64,000 nucleotides of DNA. Origin: Trema orientale (Eukaryota > Streptophyta > Magnoliopsida > Rosales > Cannabaceae). Shown here in pieces: positions 1 to 12,900 of this stretch. Positions within the stretch are counted from its first letter, which is position 1, and each line of letters opens with the position of its first letter. The DNA lies in contig JXTC01000230.1 in assembly GCA_002914845.1 (NCBI GenBank), forward strand, positions 357,023 through 421,022, given 5' to 3'. Below the pieces are notes generated by a model. It saw only the letters and a program-made list of their open reading frames with translations, did no database searches and was not told where the DNA came from. Made by a program: the position numbers and the translations under genes.

Positions 1-2556
1 AATATGACTGTGCTCGTGCCATGCCTGATTTTGTGTCAATAACATACCATTAGCATGCTTGTTTATTTTCGTGCCTAATTATTCTCGTTTTCGATTATGC
101 TCTTACCGTACCTAATTGTGCCTATTTTCGATATTGTGCTATTCCGTACTAATTGCACATATACTATGTTATTTACATGCCTAATCATATTTCTTTTTTA
201 TTATATTATTTATTTGTCTAACCTAGCCCATTATATATATCATATATGATCTCAACCTAATTAGTTCCATTTTCAAACTTTTATTGTTTTTGTTCCATAA
301 TCGTGCTCATTATTATTTTTTTCAAATTTAGTTGTTTTAATATTATTAGATAGGTTTCCTTTTAAGTAATTATGAATTGTTAATTTTTATGTAATAGAAA
401 GATATTATTCGGAAATTGATATAACTTTTATATAAAAAAAAGTCTAAATTGAAATATTAGAGTATACGTAAAGATATATAATTAATTTAAATTTTCATAA
501 TTAAAGTATATCCCAATTAGATTGGTGCATACTCAAACTATATCAAAATATATAACTCAAAAATTATGATTAGCACCGATCTAAACTGTACTTTTTTTTT
601 TACTAACCTTTAAAGGATTTTCAATTAGAGGTGAGTTTTGTCTTGGATTCTTAATATTTTTAAACTCTTTGGCCCAAACTTATTAAATTTTGGAATTTTT
701 TTGCTTTAAAAAAATTAAAAATTGACATAATATTCATAGTATATATTATTTTTACCTAGAAAGTATTTTATTTTTATTTATTTATGTATTTTGACATTTA
801 TTATATTAAAATTATGCCCAACAAATAAATTTAATTTAATTTAAGTATATTTTTTGTAAACTAATAATTTTTAATCATGCTTGTCGTGCCACGTGACGTG
901 CTTGTGTCGTGTTAGTCCTAACATATTTATTTATCGTGTCGTGGTGTGCCGTGCCAGCTTATAATAATGTCGTGCCCGTGTTGGCCCATTTGTGCCAACC
1001 TATTTTGACGCCACTAATGTGATCTACATCTCACTATGCTTTAGTTTCTTGTCTTCTTTCAATAATCCTTCCTTTTCTATAAAAGGATCTTGTTCCTATA
1101 AATTTATTTTTATAGGGATTTTGTCATACTAGATTTTAGATTTATATAAATTTTATTTGTTTTATTTATTGTCCTACTATATTCTAAATCGATTTATAGA
1201 TTTTATTTATTTTGTTTATTTTTCTTTTATCTTTTGTCTTTTACTTCTAATTATAAATTTTTTATGATCCAAATATGTAAGAAATTCAATATAAATGTTG
1301 CATGGTTCACAAAGATGAAGTCTATTGAAGTTAGTACTATGCTTTGATATGATAAAGATCTGGATCCTTTGGCATCTCTAGGATTCAATGTCAATGTGAT
1401 AGAAATTGATTCAAATTTGTGAAAGAAATTGATTTTAAGGTTGTTATGGGTACAGTGACCCTTTTCTAATGGCATACTTAGTAATATTGCTAGTTAAACT
1501 CTTTGTTGAGAGATAGTCATAGTGACTATTGTCACTTTATATTTCGTCCCAAGAATGAAGTGTCCTATACACATGCTAAGATTAGTTTTGTTTATGGTGA
1601 TAGTTTGTTTTCTAATTGAGAAATTTCTAATTGTATTGCTAATATTATAGCAATTAGTTTATTTTAACAATAAGAAGTCTTTTTAGCTTAAAAAAATATT
1701 CAAATTTAATCGAGAAAGTTATGATATATATGAGCTTCTTTGACAGATATAGCAATATTTAGCCATTGTTGGGTACTTCAATTTAGATCATTTGACTTTA
1801 ATTCGATAGCTATAATTAGTTAGATAATTATAACAAAATATTTATTTTATATATATTGGTTCTCAATTCAATAGATTTTTTTTTTTAACCTATCTATAAG
1901 TATTTTTTTTATCTCTTGGATCATTTTTTAATGGCAACCATAATTTAAGTAATTGAAAAAAAAATAAAAATAAATATTCATTATTTATTGCTTTTCTCTC
2001 TTTACCGTTTACTGTGCATGATGATTTTTAATTGGGCAAAACAACACATATAAATAGGTAAAAAAAAAAATCTGCTCGATTAATGTCCATCTGGACTATC
2101 TATCTTATGAAATTTGGGTAATGAATTGTTTGCTAGACTATATGTATTTTCTTTTTATTTTTAGACTATTTGACATCGTCATATGTGATTTATGAAAAAA
2201 AAAATGTTAGATAAATCCAATATAGATTAATTGTTTGTTTCTTATCTCCATAACCCCTTTCTATTTTGGCCTCTGTTTAGCTTTTGTAAAAGTGTGTTTA
2301 TTGCTCATCTTTTGTTTTCTTCTCCAATAAAGTGTCCGACTTCAATTGACAGGTAGAAGGATTAATTTGTGATTCATTAGTTATTTGTATAATAATAAGT
2401 TTATTAGAAGTACGTAACTGGAAAAAGTGGTAAAAAATGTAATGTAATGTTTTCCCGGCCTTAAAACGGACACAAGTAAGTTTTTTCTCAAATAGGGCCC
2501 AAATTTTTTTAAGCACACACAAGAGTTGAAAGCCTATCACGCTTAAATGGCCCATT
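1..2556. other. AT-rich intergenic DNA, no gene seen
   Basis: No exon-like stretch with family resemblance was found. The DNA is strongly AT-rich with many A and T runs. Short open frames here (for example around 1251-1475 and 2298-2567 on the minus strand) have no recognisable domain and low-complexity composition. A repeat-like segment at about 1875-2030 is described separately. Confidence 0.6.
1875..2030. repeat. Dispersed repeat shared with the copia target site
   Basis: This stretch (T-run, then a 'ctataagtatttttttta'-like run, then 'ataatttaagtaattg', an A-run and 'tttctctcttta') resembles about 44505-44600, and its continuation resembles 51498-51530. The two halves of the second copy are separated by the copia insertion. 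It therefore looks like an older dispersed element. Its ends are not defined, so the class is unknown. Confidence 0.4.
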
Positions 2557-3126
2557 AGGAATGGCAATGGGGCGGATCGGGGACGGTTTTTTAATTACCA
2601 TCCCCATCCCCGAAAGTCAATCACAATACCATATCCGTCCCATTAACCATTCTTTTAGATGCGGGGACGGTGCGGGTATTAACCAATGGATAACGGGGAA
2701 AATCGCGGTTACCCATTACCCATTGATAATATTAAAATATTAAAAAATTAAGATGAAAATACTAAATCCTTTTCATAATCAACAAAATATTAAACACAAC
2801 AATATACTAATAATTTTTAAACTCTAAAATTTAAATATATAAGTACGTATAACTCTCCAAAATCATTATTTTACCAAAGATATAATAATATAAATAGTGT
2901 AAAATTAAATAGATATTTATATGTATAATAATTTTTCTATATAAATATATATATCGGGGCGGGTACGGTGCGGATTATACTAATACCGTTCCCGTACCAT
3001 ACCCGCATATTAACGGTACGGTTATTCCCCGCCCCGGTCATTTTCCCCGCTTGAGCGGTTTTTCCCCTCCCCATTCGGATCGGATAACCACGGATACCCG
3101 TAACCATGGGTTATATTGCCATCCCT
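2557..3126 (+). mobile_element. MULE-type MITE, copy A (570 bp)
   Basis: The element starts AGGAATGGCAAT and ends ATTGCCATCCCT, which are imperfect terminal inverted repeats. It is flanked by a 10-bp direct repeat ATGGCCCATT at 2547-2556 and 3127-3136, fitting the 9-10 bp target duplication of Mutator-like elements. Both ends are GC-rich with 'ccccatcccc'-type runs and the middle is AT-rich. A second copy in the opposite orientation lies at 27535-28091. The short open frame at 2561-2743 is part of this repeat (it recurs in the other copy) and is not a gene. No transposase is present. Confidence 0.75.
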
Positions 3127-3194
3127 ATGGCCCATTTACATCCCCCTATACCGAAACTCGGAACTCGTTTACGTTGTCTCTTAAAAAAACCAAA

Positions 3195-4335
3195 GGGTTG
3201 GTCCTCAACTTTTCCACCGAGTATTAATCATGTCCCTAACTTCTTTTTGTAGTTTTTAGTCTATTTTTCACTTTTTCGACTAATTCAGTTGTTATTTAAC
3301 AATTTTAATATTACTTGGGTCCTTAATCGTTACACAATGTATCATTTAGGTCTATATTCTTTATTTTGTAGCTTTTGACTCTTTAAACTTTAATTTTTGT
3401 AACACTTAGGTCCTTCTGAGTTAATTCTGAGTTAAAATTTAACTTTAATCAAATTATACTAAATAAATTAATGAAAACTACTAAATTTAAAAATAACACC
3501 AAAATGACTCAGTTAGATACCCAGTGAAGTATGTACCAAAATTACGCATATCAAAACTTTTTTTTATATAAATTAATATCCATTTATTAGTTGAGAGGCT
3601 TTTAGACTATTTTTAAATGATTGTGAGTTCATAAAATTACAGAAAATAAATTTCACCACTATTAACAATAAATTATCATTAAATAGTAAATTTTTTTTTA
3701 ATATATCCATATATGTACTTGTTCGGTATCTCTTCATAAATACTAATTTTTATGTTATTAGCTAAAATCATTATCAAAACCTATGATTTTCTATAAATTA
3801 ATGTCTATTTGTTATTTAAGAGGTTTTTAGACTTCTTTTATTATTTATGAGTTTTAATTTAAAAAAATATTGATGAGTTTATAGAATTGGAGAAAATAAA
3901 TTTTACCACTATTAGTGAGAATTCACAATTAAACTGTACAATATTGTCGGTAGTAAGCATTAACTAAAAATAATATTGTTATTTAGATTATCTTTTCAAA
4001 AAATACCTTATGGTATTGAACATTCCGTTAGTAGTTTTCATTAATTTGTTTAGTACAATCTGATTAGAGTTAGATTTTAACTCAAAAGGACCTAAATGTT
4101 ATAAAAATGAAAGTTTGAAAAGACAAAAACTACAAAATTAATAAAGAATAGGAACATAAGTGATACATTGTGTAAAAGTTGAGGACCCAAGTGATATTAA
4201 AAATGTTAAATAACGGCTGAATTGGATTGGAAAAGTGAAAAAAAAAAGGACTAATGTGATACGAATGTGTAAGGTTGAGGATCTAAAAACTAAAAAAGAA
4301 AAAAGAAAGTTAAGGACTTGAGGTGATATAAACCC
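3195..4335. mobile_element. Long inverted-repeat (foldback) element, about 1.1 kb
   Basis: The left arm (about 3195-3495) is matched in reverse complement by the right arm (about 4017-4335). Both carry the modules 'ggtcctcaactttt', 'gttatttaac', 'acacaatgtatca' and 'attaatgaaaactact' in the same order. The central part holds a direct duplication: about 3571-3665 and 3799-3915 share 'gaggctttttagact'-like and 'gaaaataaatttcaccact'-like blocks. No transposase and no clear target duplication were seen. It fits a foldback or MULE-derived non-autonomous element, and its transcript would form a long hairpin. Confidence 0.65.
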
Positions 4336-7300
4336 AAAAACAAAAAAAACAAAAGCAAAAACTTAAAAAAAAAAAAAAAAAAANATAAGTACGTGACCAT
4401 CTCCAAGAAATGTTGCGCATCCAAATGCGTTTGTGCAAGCGAAATCCAAAAAACTCCCAACGCGAATAGAATAGAAGAGAAAATCATGGGTGGCTCTTGT
4501 CAATCCTATGCCTGAGGAGCGATTATAGCGATAGTATTAGTTTTGCCATAGGTACCATATTGACACCTCTCCGAAGACCCACAAAGCATTATGCAGGCAC
4601 TTATTATCTTGTCATATAATGAAATAGATTTTATATGTTCATTTATTCTTTGTCTGTAATTGTTAGACTGCCTCAATTGCATAAGGTTAAGATTTTGACC
4701 CACCTACATGTAATTGCAGCTTCAAAAATAATTAAAATTTGTTTTATTTTCACACCTTTGTCCCAACTTCTATTCTACTTTTTTTTAATAGTTAAATTTG
4801 TTTGAATTCTTATTTATTTGCTATTAATCTTTTACTCGTTTAGAACACGGGGAAAAAGATTTTGCAAGGCGACGTAGTTGGAGAATTAGTATTCATAACA
4901 TAAAGAAGACTTAACTAAGTTAATTTGGGCGACATTCTTGCTATGACCTCGTCAATTTTCAATCACTCCCATTTTTAAATGGTTTAACAAGGAAAAGAAA
5001 AATAACTCTTTCCACAAATGAAAGATGAGACAATTGTATACTTAATAAAATTAAGAGGTAAAGCTGTTATTAGTAAAGCACATGTTTAACAGTGAAACAA
5101 TTTGAAGAGAAGTATATTATACATATGAATATCATATTGTAAACGTTTCCCTAATGTATTCCTTTTGCTGAAAAGAGAAGGGAAGAAAAGTCATTGTTGC
5201 TTCCCGTGTAGTATATAGTTTGGATATGTCACATGCAAAACGATATAAAAGGAGAAAAAAATGTCATAAAAGGGGTTATATACCTTTTTTCTTTTTTTTT
5301 TTTGGGGGGTAAACAAAGGGGGAAGAAAAGTTCAACATAAAGGAGCTGATTATGGAGGTTGCTGTTTGTCAATTGGGCGGTGGATAATAGTAGGCCGGTG
5401 AGCCGTAGAAAAAAACATTTCTTAATTTCCTACTTTTTTCTTGGCAGGTTTTTGAACTCTCAAAACTTAAATTGAATTGATCGAGGAGGGGTCTAGAAAA
5501 CTTAATCATGCATTCATGGATGCGCATGGGAGGAATTAGATATTCGAGTATATACCGTGACAACTTTTGGGCATGGCATCATACATCACACATCCAAGGA
5601 TATCGTATTTAGCAGGACATGGGGGTTGCCTTGTATTTAGGACTTAGCTTGCATTTTGTTAGGCACCACTATAATAGTAGGCTATAAATGAGCTCATGAT
5701 TTTTTGGCACTACAAGCTCCATCATCACGAAACACTACTTTAGTTATTGTATGTACAAACTTGGCACATAGATCTAACTGTGGGCTAGCATGACATCGGG
5801 CACTATAATTTTTTTTTTCTTTTTTTTTTTTTTGCTTTTCCCCCCCGAACCCTGAACCGTATTAGAAGTAGAATGTGGTAAATAGGCTAAGCTTGCGACT
5901 GCTTGATCACTGAAAATTAATTTACTCACTACTCTACTCTTGAATATGATTTATTTAGCCATTACTCTAAACAATTTTAAATTTAAAGATAATGCACATA
6001 CATTGATTGATTCATGACTATTTAAACGGGTGTATTTCACCTAATTTCGCAAAAGAAAAAAGAAAAACCGATCTAAGTAACATTTGAAAATGGGCACTGT
6101 GAATAGAAATTTCTTACCATAAAAATCCCCATCTAAAAAAAAAAAAAAGAAGAATCTTGATCACCTACACAAATAAATCGCATGAATTCAATTCAACCTA
6201 AAACTAATTAGATGCGCCAAATAAAAATAAAATAAATCACATTAATTGATTCAATTCCATAGAAAATTTAATCAAATGCACCAAGTCAAATTTTTAATTA
6301 TCGAGAGATTCTCGTTGCAAATTAATTTCACCATGGAGTTTCTGATGCTATTAATTTCACCAAACTTTCATTGAAGTATCACTTCTCATCTATCACCAAG
6401 GGGTTTTGACTTTTATAACTTTTTCACAAACTTTTCAAGTATGTACAATTTTGAAACTTTCGAGGGATTATAGTAATAACACTAAGCAAGCAATATATTA
6501 AACAACTAATTAAATAGTTTACCAGTAATTAAAGAGATAAGATAGATAAAATACAAACTGATTTTTTACAAGTTTTGGCAAATACGATGATTTTTCTATT
6601 TTCTCAATTTTAGGCAACTTGCTTTTGAGAATCCATGTTCTTGAATACTCCTTTGATAATTAAAGTGAATTCTTTTTATAACTTATCAAAACCTTTACAA
6701 TATATGATTTCGGTTCTATCACACCTAACCATAGATTTTTTAATTTCGTTGCCAACCTCACTTAATTCAAATTGTTTAGATTTCGGTGCTAACCTAACTT
6801 GAACTTGGGTTATATAAACTCTGTTATCAACCTACCTAGACTTGGTATTTGAATGAAAGTGATAACTCACTTAAGAACTTTCTTCATAATTATAATTGAT
6901 ACAAGTTTGATTTAGGGTATTTAAGAACAGTGCACAATAGAAGGTCCAAGATTAGCTTAAAATACTTTGAGAGTTAATTCAAAATAAAAGTAGGTTTTAA
7001 CACATTGAAAATAATTGAATGTAAATGTCAGTTCGTGCAAAAGTACTAAATACCATTAAATGAAGTTCTATTTATATATTTCCAAGAAAACTAGTTGTTT
7101 CTAGCTGTTGTAGGCTTTCTACGCGAAGTTTGGTTGAAAGTGGCTATTGTTGCTTTATTCTTTTTCTCAGATAATGACCCACGGTTGTTTTTGGCGAAAA
7201 TGGATCTTGGTCAACCAAAAAATGTTGAGAAGCTGTTTTTCACTTTAAAACCTTTTTTTTTTTTTCAATCCAATTCAAATGTAAGACCTTTTTTTTTTTT

Positions 7301-8654
7301 TCGGGCTAGAAAAGGAATTCAAACACAAAAAGTCAAACAAAGAGGCTCGAGAGAGAGAGAGGCCACAAATACTCTCAAAGATACTAAAAAACAATTCAAA
7401 ACTGCTAATTAGAGAACACTCTAACAGGAAGATCAGAAAGAGAAAAACGACCAAAAGAAAAATAAAGTAAAAACCATAAAAAAATAATGTAAGACCTCTA
7501 TATATGATAGGTCTGCTTTAAAGTATTAAAGAATTTAATTAGTTACCAATTAATTAAACAATAAAAAAATAAAGTAAAAATTAATATTAAGATCTTTATA
7601 TGGTTCGACAATTATTTATTTTATGGGGTCACACTAAAGAAATAAATAAATTAGTAATAATTTAAAAAATTACAAATACTCATTAATTTATACAATAAAT
7701 GACTCACTTTTTTTAGTTTTTATAATTGTGTTAAATCGATTAACCAATCCTATTCAGCTAACACGACTCAACTTGTTTTAATTCTTTGGTTTTGAACACT
7801 CTTTAAAGTTTTAGAATTGATCTTCTCCCAAAAATATGAAAGTTTTCTTCCCCAAGAATAGTTAAAAAAGAACTTTCCAGAGTACAAAATTGCTATAGAA
7901 AATATTTCTAGTGATAGCAAGCCAAAATACAAAAATAATCTCTACCAAATCCTTCTACAGTCTTTATATCGAGGAACATGTCTTTAGTCACCAACCTTCA
8001 CATTATGAATTAATAGTGATTGATACATATTAGAAATCATTCCGAAATAATCCACGGTTTTTCTAATCAGGAAAATCTGATTCCATCAATCAATGTTGAT
8101 TTTCTCGTGATGTTGTAACATGAACAGTAAAATATGCAACATTAAATAGAAATTCCAGATTTTATGCTTGTACAAGAACATGTTTTTTTATAGCTCATAA
8201 TACAATTATATGTAAAGATAATAGCCTTTTTAAATTAGAGTATGCAATAGAAAAATAAAAATACTATTTTGTTTGGCTAACTTCCCTCGCGTATGATTAA
8301 ATTTTCAATCACATTATATAATCAAAAACATATTAAAGATTCAGAATTACCAAGGGATCTTCCTTCTTGTCATAGAATTTGTTTGCTAGAGGGTGGGCTC
8401 CTATTTGGAATCTCTTAAGCCAAAAAACCGACAACAATCAATTCTGCTTCATTGGAATCAACTTTTCTGACTCTCTTTCTCTCTTTTCTCTCTCTATAAT
8501 TATCTTTAGATTTTTTGACGCAATTGACAAACTAGTGAAACTTATATGTTAGTCTACCAACCTTGCCATCTATTTATGATAGTACACTTAGTAGAATTCT
8601 AGTCTAATTAAACACCTTTATTGGAATTATCTAAAAGAGATTGAGGATAGGAAA
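4336..8654. other. Intergenic DNA, no gene seen
   Basis: AT-rich sequence with homopolymer runs (A-run at about 4363-4383 with one unresolved base at 4384; T-runs near 5290, 5815 and 7255). Scattered short open frames (for example 4506-4703 minus, 5369-5563 minus and 7095-7412 plus) have no family resemblance, and several run through homopolymers. Nothing supportable as a gene, RNA or complete mobile element was recognised. Confidence 0.55.
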
Positions 8655-9931
8655 GGAAAATCAGTCATTTTGCCCTTTTATATTTATTATTAGTATAAAT
8701 TTACCCCTTTATTTTTGATTTTGTATTCAAGTATCTCCTAGATAGCAAATTTGTTCTTCTTTTGTCCCTCATTTTTGACTTAATATTCAAGTACTTTCTA
8801 CAATGACAAAGTTGTTCTTCCTTTGCCCCATCACTTTTGACTTAATATTCAAGTGCTCTCTACAGTGGCAAAGTTGTTCTTATTTTGCCCCTCACTTTTA
8901 ACTTAGTATTCAAATGCCCCCTAAAATAGTAAAATTATTATTCTTTTACCTTATCAACTCTAACACCGTTAGAAAATTGTTAATAAACAATATAATCATT
9001 TTACTTTTTAAATAGCTAATAAATATCTTTTACTATTTTTTTTATATTAGATATTTCCAAAGAGCTAGTTTTTATGATTAAACAAATAAAATAAACGAAA
9101 AGAGGTAAAAGAAAAATAATTTTTTAATGGTTATATATGTATATGTAAAACAAAAAACAGACAAAATAGAGCAATTTTTGCATTAATTCATTAGTGTCAA
9201 AATATTTTTAGAAGTTATATAAAAAAAAAAAAAAACTGTATATTTTTATATCCGAAAGACTTTCTCGAAAATGAAATGACTATTTGCTCTCTTATTTTTC
9301 ATGAAAAATAGTCATTTCATTTTAGTCATTTCATTTCATGAAAATATGAAAAATAAGAGGGCAAATTCATGAAATAGTTATTTCATTTTCTAGAAAGTTT
9401 TTCGGATATGAAAATATAGAATTTTTTTTTACATAACTTCTAAAAATATTTTGACACTAATGAATTAATGTAAAAATTGCTCTATTTTGTCTATTTTTTG
9501 TTTTACGTATATATATAACTATTAAAAAAATTATTTTTTTTTTACCTCTTTTCATTTATTTTATATATTTAATCATAAAAACTAGTTCTTTAGAAATGTC
9601 TAATACAAAAAAAAATAGTAAAAGATATTTATTAGTAGTAAAATGATTATTTGGCTATTGTCTATTACCAATTTTCTAACGGTGTTAGAGTTGAGGGGGT
9701 AAAAGAATAATAATTTTACTATTTTAGGAGGTATTTGAATACTAAGTCAAAAGTGAGGGGGCAAAAGAAGAACAACTTTACCGTTGTAAGGACACTTGAA
9801 TATTAGTCAAAAATGAGGGGGCAAAGGAAGAACAAATTTGTCCTCTAGAAGACACATAAATACAAAGTCAAAAATGAATGGGTAAATTCATACTGATAAC
9901 AAATGTGAGGTGGCAAAATGACTAATTTTCC
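8655..9931. mobile_element. Large palindromic (hairpin) element, about 1.28 kb
   Basis: The left end GGAAAATCAGTCATTTTGCC and right end GGCAAAATGACTAATTTTCC are inverted repeats with one mismatch. The two halves stay complementary over roughly 600 bp each, with the centre near 9300. Flanking 9-mers (gataggaaa before, aataagaaa after) match at 7 of 9 positions, suggesting an old 9-bp target duplication of MULE type. Each arm contains several copies of a roughly 61-bp unit, described separately. No coding capacity. A related half-element lies at about 44105-44470. Confidence 0.75.
8704..8945. repeat. About 61-bp tandem units inside the left hairpin arm
   Basis: Four successive units start near 8704, 8766, 8827 and 8888. 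Each has the form 'cctcatttttgactta', 'tattcaagt', 'gcaaagttgttcttc'. The right arm (about 9690-9890) carries about three inverted counterparts. Unequal unit number between the arms would leave unpaired loops in the hairpin. Confidence 0.65.
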
Positions 9932-12900
9932 AATAAGAAAATACCCAAAAAGTATTTTAATCAATAAAATAACAAACAAGAGGAGTCCCAATTAAATAGA
10001 AAGGTATTTTAATTAACAAAATAACAAAGAGAGGAGTCCCAAATTAATGAGACTGACGCAACCCCCAGTGGGGGTCTAAACCTTCCTTTAGGCGCAGAAA
10101 CTATGGTCCTCCTTTTACTGGTGTAAGCATAAGAGCACAGTACTTAACGGTACTTACATAAAGAGATTTCACATTGTCCATTTTAGAATACTCTAAGCAA
10201 ACTAGGTTTTCTCTTCAAAGTCAATGCTTTGGTGATTTTAGACTCATCACTCTTAATTAAATCAAAAATAATGTACAACCTTGTTCTAGATAATAGTGCT
10301 CAACTTTTATCCTTTTCAGTTGTGATGTACAATTATGTACACTAGATATAACCCTTTATACGAAGAATTCTCATATTGAAAGCTAGTCTTAGATCCTTAA
10401 AATGTTTCACATTTGATATAAATAATCTTTTCTAATAAATATTAATGAAATAGATAATAAGCAAAAATATCATTCATTGAACTTAAATATTTTTGTAAAA
10501 TCTTATATGCTTTCAGTCCACATGTCCCATCGTCATAAACCTGTCATTCACTTATAAAATACTCAGGTAGAAGTTAGGAAAATTCTTATTTCTATATTAA
10601 TAAATCAAAATCTCATGATTTGTAAATGTTCTTAATCAAGTGAGAACTAATTCATTAAAAATAAAAATGGCAACTTTTCCTTATCTACTTGAGTACGAAA
10701 TACAGTCCATTCATATGATCATCAATCAAGTAAAACTTTAAGGAAAGAAACAATTATTAATAAAAACTTATTGTAAAGAAAATTCTCATAATTAATTTCT
10801 TATCAGATCATTATCTTCCAAAAAATCTTTATTCATAGATAATATTTCGACACAAAATCACAAAAAAAAAAAAAGAAAAGAAAATCTGTCAACTACTCAT
10901 AATTCACTCAAGAATAAATTAGAAAAAAATCCAGCCCCATTTGATTGGAAATTGTGGAATGGATTATAATTAAAATGGGAGACATTTGAAGTGAATTAGA
11001 GTAGAATCAGGTTATAATTAAAATGTGAGATATTAGAATAGACCATTCAAAAATACCTTTTAAGCTTCATTCTTATTCCAAGACATAAAAAATCAATTTC
11101 AATGGTTGATGTGACTAATGGACAATTTGAAACCTATTACAATAGTTGATGTGATTAATATACAATTTGAATGGAAAAACTGGAATTGTTGAAATAAACA
11201 CTCATTCTAATAGATTTTCCGTTTAAATATAATGGAATGGTAGAAATAAAAGGGGCTAATTTTTATTCAATAAAAAATCTCATCTTTCTAGGATTTTCCA
11301 AACCTATAGCAAATTTTGTTGCAACAACTCAACAATAAGATTTGATCCAAAAATTGCTTCAAAAAAGATTTGATACAAAAATGTAAACAATCAAAAGTTA
11401 ATTAAAGATAAAATCAAAAAAATTTCACCTTTAATTATGCATGGAATCATCTCAGAAGATTGATTGAAAACTTTTGACAATTTCTTGATAATTTGGAAAG
11501 AATTAAAAAAAATATGAAAAAATTTTGTCAAGAAATCTTACCACAATTCAAGGAAACTTCCCTTTTTCCTTTTTGCAAAACAATTAGACCATTTTCTTCT
11601 AAGAATTATTCCTTTGCAAATATTTACCATTAAAAAAACACATACTCGTAAAATCAAAGAATTAAATATGACAAATACAAAAAATAGTGACTTTCTAAAA
11701 TAGCGTCTATTACAACATAGGACTTGCTACTATCATGGGATGCCAACACATGAGTATTCATAATATATGCGAGAAATTTAGGTGGATGACCAATATTTTA
11801 AATTTGATTAAGTAGATGTCCACTTTTTAAATTTTATTGCTAAATGTCCAAGTATATATATTTTTACACTTGGTAGATAAACATATCTACTAATTTTAGT
11901 TACTGTACTGAAATATACTAGGCATATACTTTTTTATACGTATATAAAGTTTTATACTTGATATATAAGTATATATACCAGATATTTTGCTATAACATTT
12001 GACAAATAGACATTTATTGAAATTGGGCTCAAATTTTGGGCATATTTCTATATGCCCCATAATATGCTCAAACAAACATATTGTTTGATTAGTTCAAAGA
12101 GGTGTTTTGGCTACTAAAAAACATAATAACGATTTTCAAAAATCTAAAATAAAATTATGGTTTTAAGCTTAAAATAATTTGAAAACTTACTTCAGAAAAC
12201 GATGATGTAAAGAATATAAGAAAATGGCCTTTAAAATTGTATGGTGACAATTATGTAGCAAATATAGTAAAAATAATTTTTAATTATTTTTCTTCGCACA
12301 AAATCTAGTTTTAATTCATTACATATTGATTACACTAACAAGTATAAATACCACACTTCTAACTGGTAGATTTTCCAGCTTGATTACTGGTTAATTAGGT
12401 TTCCTTTTTTGAATTTGCCACAAATGCCAAGAAATTAAAAGTCTTTTAGTTCTCCTTTATGGATTTCTCCAAATCCAACAGATTAATTACATATTAAATG
12501 TGCCCATTTATAATAGAATATGTGAACGTGTATCCTCATAAAAATATGTGTGGGTTTAAATTACCATTTTACCCCTATATTGTTTTATACTTATCCATAC
12601 ATTTAGCAAATAATTTAACTTTATCAAAAAAGTCGTAGGTTTTTAAATAACAAAATAGGACTTAACTAATGAACTCTACTTAATAAAAAAAAGTCATAAT
12701 TTAATAAAATACTTTGTTAAATACTCAGAGCCAAGATTAAATTATCTAAGTATTGGTATCTTAATATGGTGACATTAACTCTTGGCATATTAAGAGTCAT
12801 GATTTCTATATCTATAGATATATATTTCCTATTTTTATGAGAATGTATTACCAAACAACCAATTCAACCAAAAGGATCATAAAGTTGTAATCATTGATAA

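Noticed and set aside
2561..2743. 60-residue open frame with a similar partner at 27866-28087
   Set aside because: The similarity exists because both lie in copies of the same MITE. The GC-rich MITE ends happen to stay open, and there is no domain.
8655..9931. CRISPR-like array because of regular roughly 61-bp units
   Set aside because: The units are contiguous tandem repeats without unique spacers, inside a plant transposable hairpin; CRISPR arrays do not occur in plant nuclear DNA.
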